A stretch of 64,000 nucleotides of DNA from an uncultured Caulobacterales bacterium (GCA_903884425.1 CAISEP010000014.1:62001-126000), one strand, 5' to 3'. Counted from the first letter of the stretch, positions 1 through 9,498 are shown. Notes: generated from the sequence alone by a model not told the origin. Made by a program: numbers and translations.

Positions 1-1
1 G

Positions 2-1714
2 CTGGACGCCGACGATGGGAATGACATCTGGACGCTCGCTATCTATTGCGGACAGATCGGGCCCATCGGTAACCTGAACAAGCCTCTGACGACGAGCCGC
101 CGGACGGTGTCGGCAACGTTCCGGGACGCCCCGTGGAGCATTTCCCGAGCCAGTAAGGTTGTCTCGTCAATTGATGCCATAAATCCCAAGTTCGATTTCA
201 ATTTCTGGGAACAATGCTGTGGGGCAAGCGAGTTCTGTTATGGGGTTCTGGGAAATTCCATTGCCTATACGGACTACGACCTTAAGAAAATTGATCTCAT
301 CATACTGGATGACACGTTTCCGACCCCGAAAAACGGATTTCGATATCTTGAATTCACGGAATATCTTCGTGAGTTCCCGTCGTCTTTGGTTCTGAGCACG
401 GGGGCGGCGACCGGACTGGTGGACCCGACGCCCCATGACTCACTAATCCTGAGCTACCAGCGGAAATATCCGGAACTCGGGAACCGGGTCATGGCCAAGC
501 GGGGGCGCTTCCCCCTTCACCTGGCGCGGCTCGTCTACACGATGTTCCTGCACAACACCTATGCGATGCTTCCGGAAATCGAGGAAGCAGGTGTGGATTT
601 TGCCTTCACGCTTTATCCGGGCGGGGGATTTGCCCTCAACAATCCGGATGTGGATCGCCAGCTCGCCCGGGTCTTTGCCTCTCCCTTCTTCCGGAAGGTC
701 ATTGTGACCCAGAAGGTCATCTACGAGTATTTGATCGGAAAAAGCTTTTGTCCGCCGGACAAGATCGAGATCATCTACGGGGGGGTCATGCCCGAGGCCC
801 CGGATGTCCGCACCCTCACGCGACGCCGGTGGGGATTCGAAAAGACACAACTCGACATCTGTTTCATGGCGCACAAATATACGCCCCGGGGAGAGGACAA
901 GGGGTACGACGTATTCGTCGAGGTTGCCCGGAACCTTGCAGCCAAATACGACAATGTCTTCTTTCACGTAGCAGGCGGGTTCGACCAGCACGTCATCGAT
1001 GTCAGTGCACTGGGCAGTCGCATCAAGTTCCACGGCCCGCTGGGGCCGGACAAGTTCGACGAATTCTTCCAAGGGATGGATATCATCCTGTCGCCGAACA
1101 TCAGCGGCAAGATCTATTCCGGCTCCACGGACGGTTTCCCGACGGGCTGCTGTGTCGAGGCCGGCATGCGGGGGACCGCGATCTTCGCAACGGATGAATT
1201 CGGGTCCGTCGGTGGCAGTTACATCGACGGCGAGGACGTCATCGTCGTGAACTATGACGTAGCCGATATCGTCGCGAAGATCGAAGCCCACTACAGGAAT
1301 CCGGAAGCCTTGAAAGCGCTCGGGGAGCGCGCGATCAAGACCCTGCGCGATGTCCACAGCCTGGATGCGCAGATGGGGCCGCGCATCCAGCTGCTTCGCG
1401 GGCTCATCGCGCGACAAGGCCCCACCGGGGACGCGGCCCGTGCGACGGTAGCGGTCGAGGCTCCTCCGGCCGCACCGACAAGTGAATCCGTCGCCTTGCG
1501 GGTGAAGATCGCCAGCCTGCAGCGCGAGCTCGCTGACCGAGAGGCCGAATTCGCCGTCCTCCTGTTCCGTCAGCGAAGACTCTTCCTGCTGGTCAGGGGG
1601 CTCTATCGCTTTGTCGCGGGCCATTCCGACAAGACCTTGGGTTACATGTACCACACCCTTGCCACGTCGGGGCTGAGGGGTGTTGCGCGGGCCATGCTGA
1701 TCGTCGGGAGTTGA
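2..1714 (+). CDS. Glycosyltransferase, GT4-like (5' end outside window)
   Basis: Probably transfers a sugar during surface polysaccharide synthesis in the cytoplasm. The frame is open from base 2, so the gene almost certainly starts upstream; the first internal start codon is a GTG at 107. The central part has a glycosyltransferase type-B look: a segment around HKYTPRGEDKGYDVF, then HGPLGPDKFDEFFQGMDIIL and a Ser/Gly-rich stretch ending in DGFPTGCCVEAG, which resembles the donor-binding region of GT4 enzymes with its conserved acidic residue. The C-terminal 100 residues include a short charged, probably helical segment. Third positions carry visibly more A and T than in the metabolic genes later in the window, as is common for transferred glycan genes. 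The acceptor and sugar cannot be told. It converges with the minus-strand operon ending at 1775. Confidence 0.75.
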   Translation: MDADDGNDIWTLAIYCGQIGPIGNLNKPLTTSRRTVSATFRDAPWSISRASKVVSSIDAINPKFDFNFWEQCCGASEFCYGVLGNSIAYTDYDLKKIDLIILDDTFPTPKNGFRYLEFTEYLREFPSSLVLSTGAATGLVDPTPHDSLILSYQRKYPELGNRVMAKRGRFPLHLARLVYTMFLHNTYAMLPEIEEAGVDFAFTLYPGGGFALNNPDVDRQLARVFASPFFRKVIVTQKVIYEYLIGKSFCPPDKIEIIYGGVMPEAPDVRTLTRRRWGFEKTQLDICFMAHKYTPRGEDKGYDVFVEVARNLAAKYDNVFFHVAGGFDQHVIDVSALGSRIKFHGPLGPDKFDEFFQGMDIILSPNISGKIYSGSTDGFPTGCCVEAGMRGTAIFATDEFGSVGGSYIDGEDVIVVNYDVADIVAKIEAHYRNPEALKALGERAIKTLRDVHSLDAQMGPRIQLLRGLIARQGPTGDAARATVAVEAPPAAPTSESVALRVKIASLQRELADREAEFAVLLFRQRRLFLLVRGLYRFVAGHSDKTLGYMYHTLATSGLRGVARAMLIVGS

Positions 1715-1774
1715 GCCACCGGCCATCCGAAGGGCGGGGCACCTCGGCGACAACCCGCGTCTCGGTCCGTCCGC

Positions 1775-2704
1775 TCAGTTGAAGGCCGCAGCCAGGCGCG
1801 CGACGAAATGCTCGAGCATCGCGTCCTCCTGCCGCTTGAGGTCGCGGATGCGTTCGAACAGCCCCTCCCGGGTCCGCAGAGCCCAGTCCAGTTGCTCGGG
1901 ACTGTCGCCGAAGGCGATGCCGCGGCGGTCCGGCTCGGGTCGCCAGGCGTCGAGGGTCATCCCCGGCGGCGGAACCACGATCGGCAGGCACCCGCAGAAA
2001 GCCGCATAGTCGCAGTACATGCTGTAGGGGTCGTGGCAGTAGAACAGGCTGGACCGCTTGAAGACCTCGGCGATCTCCGCATTGCTCCGTCCGTCCAGAA
2101 GCACGGCCCCCTCCGCTCCGGGGGGGACCAGATCGGCCGTGGCCGTTCCCTTGCGGATCATCCGGCAGACGGTCGGGCGTTCGACCGCGCCGGGGTCATG
2201 GAACAGGTCCTCGCGATGCCATTGCAGCCGCAGGGCGTTCTCCCGGGGGATCCATGGCAGACCCTCGATGAAGGGGGCCTGGAAGTAGAAGACCTCCTCA
2301 CCGGGCACGGGCCAGTCGAAGGGCTGGCCGGGCCCGTGCGGATCCGGTGTGAAGAGGATCCATCGCACCACATGCGCAAAGCCGAGGGGGTTGCCCGCCA
2401 CGATCTCGGGATAGACCCCGATGCCCCGCCGCAGGTCCGCCAGGGAGGCCATCGGCGTATCCAGCGCCGGGTGGGTCGGAAACGGGTGCTGACCGGCGAT
2501 GAACTTGCGGATGGTCACCTGTCGACGCAGGTCGCGCAGCGGCTTCGGCAGGCTGGAGGGTGGGTCTCCGAACAGGGGAAAGGCATAGGCCTCCACGCCC
2601 ATGCCGCGCAGGCGATGGGTGAGATAGTGCAGGACGACGCAGCCCCCGCTCTGTTCGTTGAACGGCGGGCAGTTGACGATGATCGGCCGGTTCAGCTTGA
2701 CCAT
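1775..2704 (-). CDS. Glycosyltransferase-like protein of the glycan operon
   Basis: About 309 residues, last gene of the long minus-strand operon. I chose the ATG at 2704 because GGAAGG lies seven bases before it; an in-frame GTG at 2725 would add seven residues. The N-terminus (IIVNCPPFNEQSGGCVVLHYL) resembles the start of GT-B glycosyltransferases that bind a nucleotide sugar after a glycine-rich turn. Near residues 225-255 the run FYCHDPYSMYCDYAAFCGC followed by PIVVPPPG resembles the donor-binding loop of uncharacterised glycosyltransferase-like proteins in capsule loci. I see no signal peptide or membrane span. Function inferred from these weak likenesses and from context; it could be another kind of nucleotide-binding enzyme. 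Confidence 0.5.
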   Translation of the reverse strand: MVKLNRPIIVNCPPFNEQSGGCVVLHYLTHRLRGMGVEAYAFPLFGDPPSSLPKPLRDLRRQVTIRKFIAGQHPFPTHPALDTPMASLADLRRGIGVYPEIVAGNPLGFAHVVRWILFTPDPHGPGQPFDWPVPGEEVFYFQAPFIEGLPWIPRENALRLQWHREDLFHDPGAVERPTVCRMIRKGTATADLVPPGAEGAVLLDGRSNAEIAEVFKRSSLFYCHDPYSMYCDYAAFCGCLPIVVPPPGMTLDAWRPEPDRRGIAFGDSPEQLDWALRTREGLFERIRDLKRQEDAMLEHFVARLAAAFN

Positions 2705-2726
2705 GGGCCTTCCACCGCCGGACACC

Positions 2727-3458
2727 TCACGACATCAGGCCGCGGTCCAGGCGCAGGACCTGTCCGGTCATCTTCGCGGACCGGGCGGAGACCAGGAACA
2801 TCACCAGGTCCGCGACATCATCCGGCTGGATCCGCCCCGGCAGCGCCGAGCGGGTGTCGAGGGCCGCGCGCGCTGCGTCGTCCATCTGCGCGGCCATGTC
2901 CGTTTCCACCACGGCCGGGGCGATGGCGTTGACCCGGATGCCGCTGGGGCCGAGCTCCGTGGCCAGCACCCGGGTGGCGTGCATCAGCGCGGCCTTGGAC
3001 CCGCCATAGGCCAGGGTGCCGGGGTCCGCCAGCAGTCCGGCCGTGGAGCCGATGTTGACGATCGATCCGGCCCGGTTCCTTGTCATGATCCGCGAGATGT
3101 ACTGGGTGAACAGCAGGGGCCCGAAGGTGTTGACCTGGAACAGGTCCCGCATCTCGTCCATGCGGGTCATGGCGAACAGGCTGCCGCTGGCGACGCCGGC
3201 GCAGTTCACCAGGGCGTCGATCCGCTTTGACCATTTCATCACGGCCCGGGCGGCCTCGGAGATGGTCTCGTCCCGGCGCAGGTCCAACGGCACGATCACG
3301 TGCCCCGCCGCCTCGGGCAGCAGCTCGGCCAGGGCGTCGGACGGCTGGCGGGCGCAGGCTGCCACCCGATAGCCTTCGGCCACCAATCGCCGGGTGATCG
3401 CCAGGCCGATGCCGCGATTGGCCCCGGTGACGACGGCAAATGTCTCGGTCTCGCTCAT
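2727..3458 (-). CDS. SDR-family oxidoreductase, FabG-like
   Basis: About 243 residues, the usual length of a classical short-chain dehydrogenase. The NAD(P)-binding motif TGANRGIG is at residues 11-18, the NCAG motif near residue 85, the catalytic Ser in NIGSTAG and the Tyr/Lys pair in YGGSK. The family reduces 3-oxoacyl-ACP or sugar and steroid ketones. Beside an ACP gene and a FabZ-like gene a beta-ketoacyl reductase role is likely, though a sugar substrate is possible. The ATG at 3458 overlaps the stop of the upstream gene (ATGA) and follows GAGGTGG, so translation is probably coupled; a GTG nine bases upstream is the alternative start. Confidence 0.85.
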   Translation of the reverse strand: MSETETFAVVTGANRGIGLAITRRLVAEGYRVAACARQPSDALAELLPEAAGHVIVPLDLRRDETISEAARAVMKWSKRIDALVNCAGVASGSLFAMTRMDEMRDLFQVNTFGPLLFTQYISRIMTRNRAGSIVNIGSTAGLLADPGTLAYGGSKAALMHATRVLATELGPSGIRVNAIAPAVVETDMAAQMDDAARAALDTRSALPGRIQPDDVADLVMFLVSARSAKMTGQVLRLDRGLMS

Positions 3459-3838
3459 CTTGACCACCTCGGGGGAGGGCGCTCGAGCACGGGCTCCAGC
3501 AGCGTGTAATCGATGTCGGGCAGGGCCCGCGCGTGGGGAAACAGGGTGTCCGGGCCCTGGCGCAGCGGCCGGACGACCTCCGGAGCCGTGAAGTAGCAGG
3601 TCAGGGCCGCATCGATGAAGGCCTGTGCCGCTTCCGGATGCGATTGCCGCAATGCGCGCAGGACAGCGTTCACATCCCCCGGGTCGTCCCCGGAATGTGC
3701 CTCCAGGGCCGCATCGATCGCCTCGGAAAACGCCGGATCGACAGGCACGGGCCGCTTGACCGCCAGATCGGCATAGGCGGGAAATCCGCGACCCGGATCC
3801 CCCGGGAACATTGCCGCCAGCAGGGCCTCACCGGACAT
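3455..3838 (-). CDS. Possible small subunit of the GMC oxidoreductase (gluconate 2-dehydrogenase subunit 3-like)
   Basis: About 127 acidic, alanine-rich residues. Size, helical character and position directly after a GMC-family flavoenzyme match the small subunits (gluconate 2-dehydrogenase subunit 3 type) that partner membrane-linked GMC dehydrogenases. I do not see the Tat signal that many such subunits carry, so the pair may act in the cytoplasm. The start at 3838 has GGAGG nine bases upstream; an ATG at 3847 sits too close to that site. It overlaps the GMC gene by about ten bases and the SDR gene by four. The family call rests mostly on context. Confidence 0.45.
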   Translation of the reverse strand: MSGEALLAAMFPGDPGRGFPAYADLAVKRPVPVDPAFSEAIDAALEAHSGDDPGDVNAVLRALRQSHPEAAQAFIDAALTCYFTAPEVVRPLRQGPDTLFPHARALPDIDYTLLEPVLERPPPRWSR

Positions 3839-5417
3839 GGCCGGCATCCTCCGCGATGGCGTCGGCTAGGAGGAGGGCGACCGCCTGGATGGTGTTGGCC
3901 GGGTTCACGCAGGAGGCCGTCACGAACACGCTGGAGTCCACGACATACAGCCCCTCGACCCCGTGCACCTGGCCCCGGGGATTGACGACCGAGGTGCGGG
4001 GGTCGTTGCCCATGCGCGCCGTGCCCATCACGTGCCAGCCGGAATTGCGGACCGGGCCATGGGCGTAGACCCTCTGCGCGCCCGCCGCGCTCATCACTTC
4101 CCGCGCCCGGCTCATGCCGTGGGTCATCATCTTCCGCGTATTGTCGCCGAGCGTATAGCTGACCCGCACGCCGGGATCGCCGTGGGCATCCGGATTTCGC
4201 TCGTCCAGCTCCACGCGATTGGCGGGGTCCGGCAGGTCCTCGCAGATGATGGAAATCACCGCCTGCTTGCGCCAGAAGGCCATGAAATCGTCGTGCAGGT
4301 CCGCGCCGAAGCGCAGTTTCCGCCTTCCATAGGCCGACAGCGCCGTTTCCAGCGGACCTGTCCCGCGCAGGGCATGCATCATGTATCCCAGCCGGTGCTG
4401 GGCGTCCGGGCTGCGGTAGTGCTCGAGGCTGTAGAGCATGCAGCCCTGCGGGCCGACATCGGTATCCAGGGCGTCGGGGAAGACCCCCTCCACATAGCCC
4501 AGCGGATGGATCATCAGATTGCGGCCGACCTGGTCATGGGCGTTGCCCACACCGTTCGGATGCGCATCGCTGCGGGAGTTGAGAAGCAGGCGCGGGGTGC
4601 CGATCGCGCTGGCGGCCAGGATCACGCGGGGGCTTCGCAGGGTGGTTCGTGTGCCATCCTTGCCGGTCACGCAGACGCCTGTGGCGCGTCCGTGCTCGAT
4701 CACCAGGTGCGACGCGGCGGTTTCGTCGAAGACGACCAGGGAGAAGTCCCTTGCCCGGGCCAGATAGGTGTTGTCCGCACTCGACTTGGCCCCCTGCGGA
4801 CAGCCGGTATTGCACGGGCCGAGGTTGAGGCAGGCGGAACGTCCCCGCCGCGCCCGGGTGGCAATGGCGGCATAGCTCGGCCACCAGTGCCAGCCCTTGG
4901 CGTTGAAGCCCCGAGCGAGGCGGGTGCCGACCTCGCCGAGGGGGACGGGCGGCAACAGGCTCTCGATGTCCGGATAGTAGGGGTCACCCGCCAGCCCCGA
5001 AACCGACATCATCTCCTCGTTGATCTCGAAATAGGCGCGCAGCTGGTCGTAGGAAATCGGCCAGTCGTCCGCCAGGCCCTCGGTACTGGCCAGGCGGAAG
5101 TCGTCCGGCAGGAACCGTGGAAAATGTCCCGAGTAGAGGATGGTCGAACCGCCGACCGCATTGAAGTTGCAGACGGCGACGGGGGAGGCGCTGTCATCGA
5201 CCGGATAGTCCTGCGCCGCCCGGCGGGTGGCCGCGACCGGCGACATGGTGGTCCGCTTCAGGATCTCCCAGTCCGGCCGTGTGCTCGGATAGCTGCCGGG
5301 ATCCATCCAGGGACCCCGTTCCACACAGGCGACCTTGAAGCCCCTGGATGCCAGCCGCCATGCCGCCGCCGCGCCGGCCGCGCCGGTGCCGATGATGATG
5401 GCGTCGAAGTCGCTCAT
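3828..5417 (-). CDS. GMC-family FAD-dependent oxidoreductase
   Basis: 529 residues, typical for glucose-methanol-choline oxidoreductases. The FAD-binding motif GTGAAGAAAA is at residues 10-19, followed by a strand ending in VERG. The C-terminal GMC domain has NSGWHVMGTARMG (candidate catalytic His) and later CVNPANTIQAVA (the conserved Asn-Pro region). Such enzymes oxidise an alcohol or a sugar C-OH to a carbonyl. It has no signal peptide. It starts directly after the stop of the hotdog gene (TAA then ATG, no gap), so the two are co-translated. In this operon it may oxidise a hydroxyl on a sugar or acyl chain; the substrate is unknown. Confidence 0.85.
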   Translation of the reverse strand: MSDFDAIIIGTGAAGAAAAWRLASRGFKVACVERGPWMDPGSYPSTRPDWEILKRTTMSPVAATRRAAQDYPVDDSASPVAVCNFNAVGGSTILYSGHFPRFLPDDFRLASTEGLADDWPISYDQLRAYFEINEEMMSVSGLAGDPYYPDIESLLPPVPLGEVGTRLARGFNAKGWHWWPSYAAIATRARRGRSACLNLGPCNTGCPQGAKSSADNTYLARARDFSLVVFDETAASHLVIEHGRATGVCVTGKDGTRTTLRSPRVILAASAIGTPRLLLNSRSDAHPNGVGNAHDQVGRNLMIHPLGYVEGVFPDALDTDVGPQGCMLYSLEHYRSPDAQHRLGYMMHALRGTGPLETALSAYGRRKLRFGADLHDDFMAFWRKQAVISIICEDLPDPANRVELDERNPDAHGDPGVRVSYTLGDNTRKMMTHGMSRAREVMSAAGAQRVYAHGPVRNSGWHVMGTARMGNDPRTSVVNPRGQVHGVEGLYVVDSSVFVTASCVNPANTIQAVALLLADAIAEDAGHVR

Positions 5418-5873
5418 TTACTTGGGGAGATATTGTTCAAGTATGTCGGGGATGGTGATCATCATCTTGGCTTCGCAGGCGACTTCGCCATTGGTGTAGC
5501 CGACCCCGCGGCCCACACAGACCCCCCTGCGCCAGCTGTTGATCGTCGCCTCGATGACCAGTTGATCGCCCGGGCGCACTTCCTTCCGGAACCGCACCGT
5601 ATGCTCCAGCGCGTGGGTCACCTTGCCCTTGAGGCCCTCCTGGGTCGTGATGGCCACGGTCAGCATCTGGGCCAGGGCCTCCAGCTGCAGCGCGCCGGGC
5701 ATGTTGGGAGCCCCGGGGAAGTGCATCGGGAAGTACCACTCGTTGTTGGTCAGGTTCTTGTATCCCTTGGCGTATTTCCCCGGTTCGACCTCCGTCACCA
5801 CGTCGATCATCAGGAACGGAAAGCGGTTGGGCTGGTAGGCCTTGAGTTCTTCGCAATCCAGAGAGAATGCCAT
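5418..5873 (-). CDS. FabZ-like hotdog-fold 3-hydroxyacyl-ACP dehydratase
   Basis: 151 residues. The motif HFPGAPNMPGALQLEALAQ spans residues 51-69 and matches the FabZ active site, with the catalytic His (51) and Glu (65) in place. FabZ enzymes remove water from 3-hydroxyacyl-ACP to give the trans-2-enoyl form in the cytoplasm. This copy lies outside any lipid A or fatty-acid housekeeping cluster and sits among LuxC, LuxE, an ACP and an SDR, so it is probably a dedicated copy for the acyl chain made by this operon. It is 22 bases downstream of luxC-like and abuts the GMC gene. Confidence 0.8.
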   Translation of the reverse strand: MAFSLDCEELKAYQPNRFPFLMIDVVTEVEPGKYAKGYKNLTNNEWYFPMHFPGAPNMPGALQLEALAQMLTVAITTQEGLKGKVTHALEHTVRFRKEVRPGDQLVIEATINSWRRGVCVGRGVGYTNGEVACEAKMMITIPDILEQYLPK

Positions 5874-5895
5874 TGTTCAGTTCCCTTGTTCGTGG

Positions 5896-7119
5896 TCAGC
5901 CGTTGTCGCCGGCGACGGCCTTGTTCTGCGGAAATTGCACCCGGCGGGACAGAACCGAAAGAAGGTCCTTTCCGTCCCAGGTGAATGAAATGTCGAGGGC
6001 CGAGCCCACGGGCACGATCCGGTCGATGCCGGGAATGCGCCCCCGGTCGACCATCTGGCGGAACACGTCCTCCGGCGTCACGCCGAGGGTGGTGAGGGTC
6101 TGCTCGTTGGGACGCAGGTGGTCCAGCACGTCCGTCACCTGGCTCACCGGCAGCTCGAGGAAGGTGCCGAACCGCAGCGGCAGGCCCGCCACCTCCGCAT
6201 TGCCGATGCGCCAGACGTCGTGGTCCTGGCGCAGCTTAAGGGCATGGCCCACCGTGATGACGTCCCGCATCAGGTCGAGGCTGCGGTTGATGCGCGCGAT
6301 CGGATCCATCGCGTAGTCCGCGTCGAGAACGGGAGCGAGCAGGGACCAGAATCGGTCCTGGGCGCGGGCAATCCGTTCGCTGTCACCGAGCCAGAAGACC
6401 ATGCTGGGCGAGGAGCAGGCATTCTGATCGACCAGGAACGTGTCATTGAAGAACCGCCGGGCGCTCATCCGCGCCTCCTCGTCGGTCAGGGCAAGGTAGC
6501 CGGCGGCATCCACCAGCAGGGACGACACCCGGTCCGGGAAATAGACCTCGACGCAACGCGGGGACTTGGGCAGCGCCCGGAACTGCCGCACCGTGGCATC
6601 TCCGCCCCACACCACGATCCCGGCGGCTTCGGCGACCAGGGCATTGAGCGCGCTGCTGTCCCGCTCGGTCTGCACGAAGCGCAGCGTCCTGGCCAGGGGG
6701 GCATGGGCCGGGTCGGCGAGCAGGCGGTCGATCAGGTCGATGCAGAGCTGGGTCTGTGGAAAATTCCGGGAGGGGAGGCGGACGATGTTCGAGTTCCCCG
6801 CCAGAAGCCCCATCACGAAGGAAAAGGCAAAGTTCAGCGGAATGTTGCCGGGGGCGATGTGCACCACGGTACCCCAGCCGAAGCGCGAGGTGACAAACGG
6901 CGTTTCCGAGATCGCCCGGGCCAGGTTCGCCTGGCGACAGAAATATCCGAAGGTCGCAAGGTCCGGATAACGACGGGCCTCCCGGTCGGTGAGCAACAGC
7001 CGGGACAGGGCCCGAAGGAAGTCCAGCACCTGCTCGTCGGCAAAGGCCGTTACGCCGCCGAAATCGAAATCTGCGCGCCACTCACCGGATTCGAAGCTGC
7101 GGGCGTCAACTATAGGCAT
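5896..7119 (-). CDS. LuxC-like acyl-CoA/acyl-protein reductase
   Basis: About 407 residues. LuxC enzymes use NADPH to reduce an activated fatty acyl group, held on a catalytic cysteine, to an aldehyde. Family features visible: VHIAPGNIPLNFAFSF near residues 87-102, the GNSNIVRLPSRNFP segment, WGGD near residue 172, and DQNACSSP with the presumed catalytic Cys235. The ATG at 7119 is preceded by a GGGG-containing site and overlaps the end of the LuxE-like gene by 14 bases; an upstream in-frame start would run through coding sequence of the neighbour. No luxA or luxB is present, so this is not a light-emission operon. The aldehyde probably feeds glycan or lipid modification. Confidence 0.88.
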   Translation of the reverse strand: MPIVDARSFESGEWRADFDFGGVTAFADEQVLDFLRALSRLLLTDREARRYPDLATFGYFCRQANLARAISETPFVTSRFGWGTVVHIAPGNIPLNFAFSFVMGLLAGNSNIVRLPSRNFPQTQLCIDLIDRLLADPAHAPLARTLRFVQTERDSSALNALVAEAAGIVVWGGDATVRQFRALPKSPRCVEVYFPDRVSSLLVDAAGYLALTDEEARMSARRFFNDTFLVDQNACSSPSMVFWLGDSERIARAQDRFWSLLAPVLDADYAMDPIARINRSLDLMRDVITVGHALKLRQDHDVWRIGNAEVAGLPLRFGTFLELPVSQVTDVLDHLRPNEQTLTTLGVTPEDVFRQMVDRGRIPGIDRIVPVGSALDISFTWDGKDLLSVLSRRVQFPQNKAVAGDNG

Positions 7120-8119
7120 CGCTGCACCCCCGCACCTCTGCGGCCGGCAAGCGTCCATGAACCTCGACGATCGTCCCCGGATGGCCGCAGGCACAGTCGG
7201 CGGCGGCCAGGGTCCGTCCCACATCCTCCGTCAAGAGCGCGTGACCCGGATAGCTCTTCTGGATGGTGGAGAAGACTTCGATCAGGCCGATCTCGCCATG
7301 TGGCAGCGCCGCGTGGGTCCGCACGTCCCGTGTCAGCACATCGGACCAGGCACTGGCATGCAGTCGCCCTTCGGGGCATTCCATGAAGATGGTGCCGGTC
7401 TGCTCCACCATGCCGTAATAGTTCCGGACGTTCCGGCACCCCGTCCAACGGGAGATGGTGTCCTTGAAATCCTGGTTGGAGACTTTCTCCGCCTCCAGCT
7501 TCTTCCAGCCGCCTCCGTGCAGGAGGAAGGCATTCTCCAGGGAGAGCGTCTGGTTCTGCGCCGCGAGCGCCCCGCAGAAGGCCTGCCAGACGAGGAAGGT
7601 GAAGCCGAAGATGAAGATCTTCTGCTCCTTGTACTTCTCGATGAATTCCGCCACCCGCGGCACATTCAGGGTCATGTCGTCGTCGAGCGCAAAGCAGCGT
7701 TCCCGGGACATGATCGAAAAGCCGTTCACCGCGGCCGTGCGCGCTGAGAAGCGCATGCGATCCTTGACAGTGCTCTCGCAGTCGATCACCAGCATCGGCG
7801 ACCTGGCCTTGCCGAAGGTGTCGCCGAAGATCGTCGTCAGCACCCGGGTCTGCAACTGTGCCGTTTCCCGGTCGATATAGATGCGCGAGCGCGCGCCGGA
7901 GGTGCCTGACGACGTCATCACCTTGAACACGTCCGCTTCGCTGACGCTGCGCAGATCGAATTCCTTGAAGGCCCGCACCGGAAGGAAGGGAAGCTCCGCC
8001 AGGCTTCCCGGGGCCTCGGGTCCGGAAAACAGCGTGTCGCAATAGTCGGCATAGGGCTGACAGGCCAAACGGTGGTGGTCGGTCAGGGAAATGAGGTCCT
8101 CGAGGATCGGAGAACTCAA
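7106..8119 (-). CDS. LuxE-like acyl-protein synthetase
   Basis: 337 residues, close to the length of LuxE. LuxE activates a fatty acid as acyl-AMP and passes it, through a cysteine near its C-terminus, to LuxC. Visible features: FLPVRAFKEF near residue 46, the nucleotide-binding loop TSSGTSG at 69-75, a GGGWKK segment in the middle, NYYGMVEQTG near residue 240, and a C-terminal Cys-rich stretch DCACGHPG. I cannot prove which Cys is acylated. The gene overlaps the AMP-ligase gene by four bases and LuxC by 14, so the three are translationally coupled. Pairing LuxE with a second, separate adenylating enzyme is unusual. Confidence 0.87.
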   Translation of the reverse strand: MSSPILEDLISLTDHHRLACQPYADYCDTLFSGPEAPGSLAELPFLPVRAFKEFDLRSVSEADVFKVMTSSGTSGARSRIYIDRETAQLQTRVLTTIFGDTFGKARSPMLVIDCESTVKDRMRFSARTAAVNGFSIMSRERCFALDDDMTLNVPRVAEFIEKYKEQKIFIFGFTFLVWQAFCGALAAQNQTLSLENAFLLHGGGWKKLEAEKVSNQDFKDTISRWTGCRNVRNYYGMVEQTGTIFMECPEGRLHASAWSDVLTRDVRTHAALPHGEIGLIEVFSTIQKSYPGHALLTEDVGRTLAAADCACGHPGTIVEVHGRLPAAEVRGCSDAYS

Positions 8120-9498
8120 CGGGCGTCTCCATAAGCAGCGAGCGCCGCCACATAGTCCGGCTTGCCGGAGGCGGTGCGCGGCAGGGTGTCGACCTCCTGC
8201 AGGCCGAGAGTCGACGGATGGAAGGAGAAGTTGCGGTTCACGACATCGCGGACCTCCGCCGGGGCCGCGCCCCGGTAGCAGATGGTGATGCGGTTCTCGC
8301 GTCCCACGACCATGCAGTCGATCCCGGCACCTATGAGCACGCTTTCCACGTGATCCAGGTTCACGGACGTGCCGTGGAGCTTGATGAACCGCTTGAGGCG
8401 CCCGGTGATGGTGATGAATCCGTCGCCGTCGAGGGTCGCCAGATCGCCGGTCCGCAGGACGCCCTTGAAGTCGTCCCCCCGGGCGAGATCGGCATGGCCC
8501 ACCGCATAGCCCAGCGCGACGTTCTCGCCGGAATAGATCAGTTCCCCTTCCTGATCCCCGTCGATGCTCACCCGTCCGCAGGCGATGGCCACACCGACGG
8601 TGCCCAGCTTTTCCAGGCCCGCTTCCGGCGGCACGTAGGAGATGCGCGGAGCGGCCTCGGTCTGGCCGTACATGGTGAAATACCGGGTGCCGGTGCCGGA
8701 GAACAGCTCCAGGAAATGCTTGGTGATCCGGGGATCTAGCCGGCCGCCGGCCTGGGTGACGCAGACCAGCGACTTCGCAAGCCCCTCCGGCAGCCGCGAG
8801 CGGCGGAGGATCTCGAAGATGAACGGAACGCCCGCCAGGTCCGTGACGCCCTGCCGCTCGAGATAGCCGAACAGCTCCCGGTCCAGGACCGAAAGCTCCG
8901 TCAGGGCGATGCGCCCGCGGACGTTCATGGTGTTGTGCAGCACCGACAGGCCGTAGGAATAGTGCAGCGGCAGAAGGGTCACCGTGACCCGGTCCTCCGC
9001 CATAGCCAGATAGTCGCAGATCGCATCGGTGCAGCTCTGCAGGTTGTGGCCGGTGATGCGGACGCTCTTCGGATCACCGGTGGAACCCGACGTGGGGATC
9101 AGGAGGGCGAGATCCTCACCGAGGGGCGTGGTCGCAGGATCGGGTGCGGCAAACAGCACGCCCTCGCCACCGAGGCGGGCAAGCGGGGTGAAGCCCTCCG
9201 GCGCCGCTCCCCTGGAGCTGAACAGATAGGCCGGCCGATAGGCTTCCAGCGCCCGGGCCGTGGCGGCGGGCGGGGCGGATCCGTCCAGAAGCAGCGGGAC
9301 CAGACCTGCGCGCAGTGCGCCGACATAGGCCGTGATGGTCTCGGGAGAACGGTCGCAAAGGAGCACGACAACGCCGCGGGAACAGCCCCTGTAGAGCGTC
9401 TCCCCGGCGTCAAAGACCTCTGCATAGCTCAGGACGCGATCCTGGGTGGCCAGGAAGGCCCGAGCATCGCTGGCCAGATCTCTGTCGTGCCAGAACAT
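8116..9498 (-). CDS. AMP-dependent synthetase/ligase (acyl-ACP ligase type)
   Basis: 460 residues, somewhat short for the ANL superfamily. The P-loop LIPTSGSTGDPKSV is near residues 133-146, YGQTEA near residue 280, the ribose-binding Asp in RTGDLATLDGDGF, and the C-terminal lysine region GRLKRFIKLHG plus a final TASGKPDY. The enzyme adenylates a carboxylic acid and passes it to a thiol. The acyl carrier protein gene is immediately upstream (stop and start adjacent), so the natural acceptor is probably that ACP. It overlaps the LuxE-like gene by four bases. Substrate chain not known. Confidence 0.85.
   Translation of the reverse strand: MFWHDRDLASDARAFLATQDRVLSYAEVFDAGETLYRGCSRGVVVLLCDRSPETITAYVGALRAGLVPLLLDGSAPPAATARALEAYRPAYLFSSRGAAPEGFTPLARLGGEGVLFAAPDPATTPLGEDLALLIPTSGSTGDPKSVRITGHNLQSCTDAICDYLAMAEDRVTVTLLPLHYSYGLSVLHNTMNVRGRIALTELSVLDRELFGYLERQGVTDLAGVPFIFEILRRSRLPEGLAKSLVCVTQAGGRLDPRITKHFLELFSGTGTRYFTMYGQTEAAPRISYVPPEAGLEKLGTVGVAIACGRVSIDGDQEGELIYSGENVALGYAVGHADLARGDDFKGVLRTGDLATLDGDGFITITGRLKRFIKLHGTSVNLDHVESVLIGAGIDCMVVGRENRITICYRGAAPAEVRDVVNRNFSFHPSTLGLQEVDTLPRTASGKPDYVAALAAYGDAR

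Noticed and set aside
3963-5984. Long plus-strand open frame opposite the GMC and hotdog genes
   Set aside because: High GC gives few stops; the product has no recognisable motif and the opposite strand has strong family signatures and start signals.
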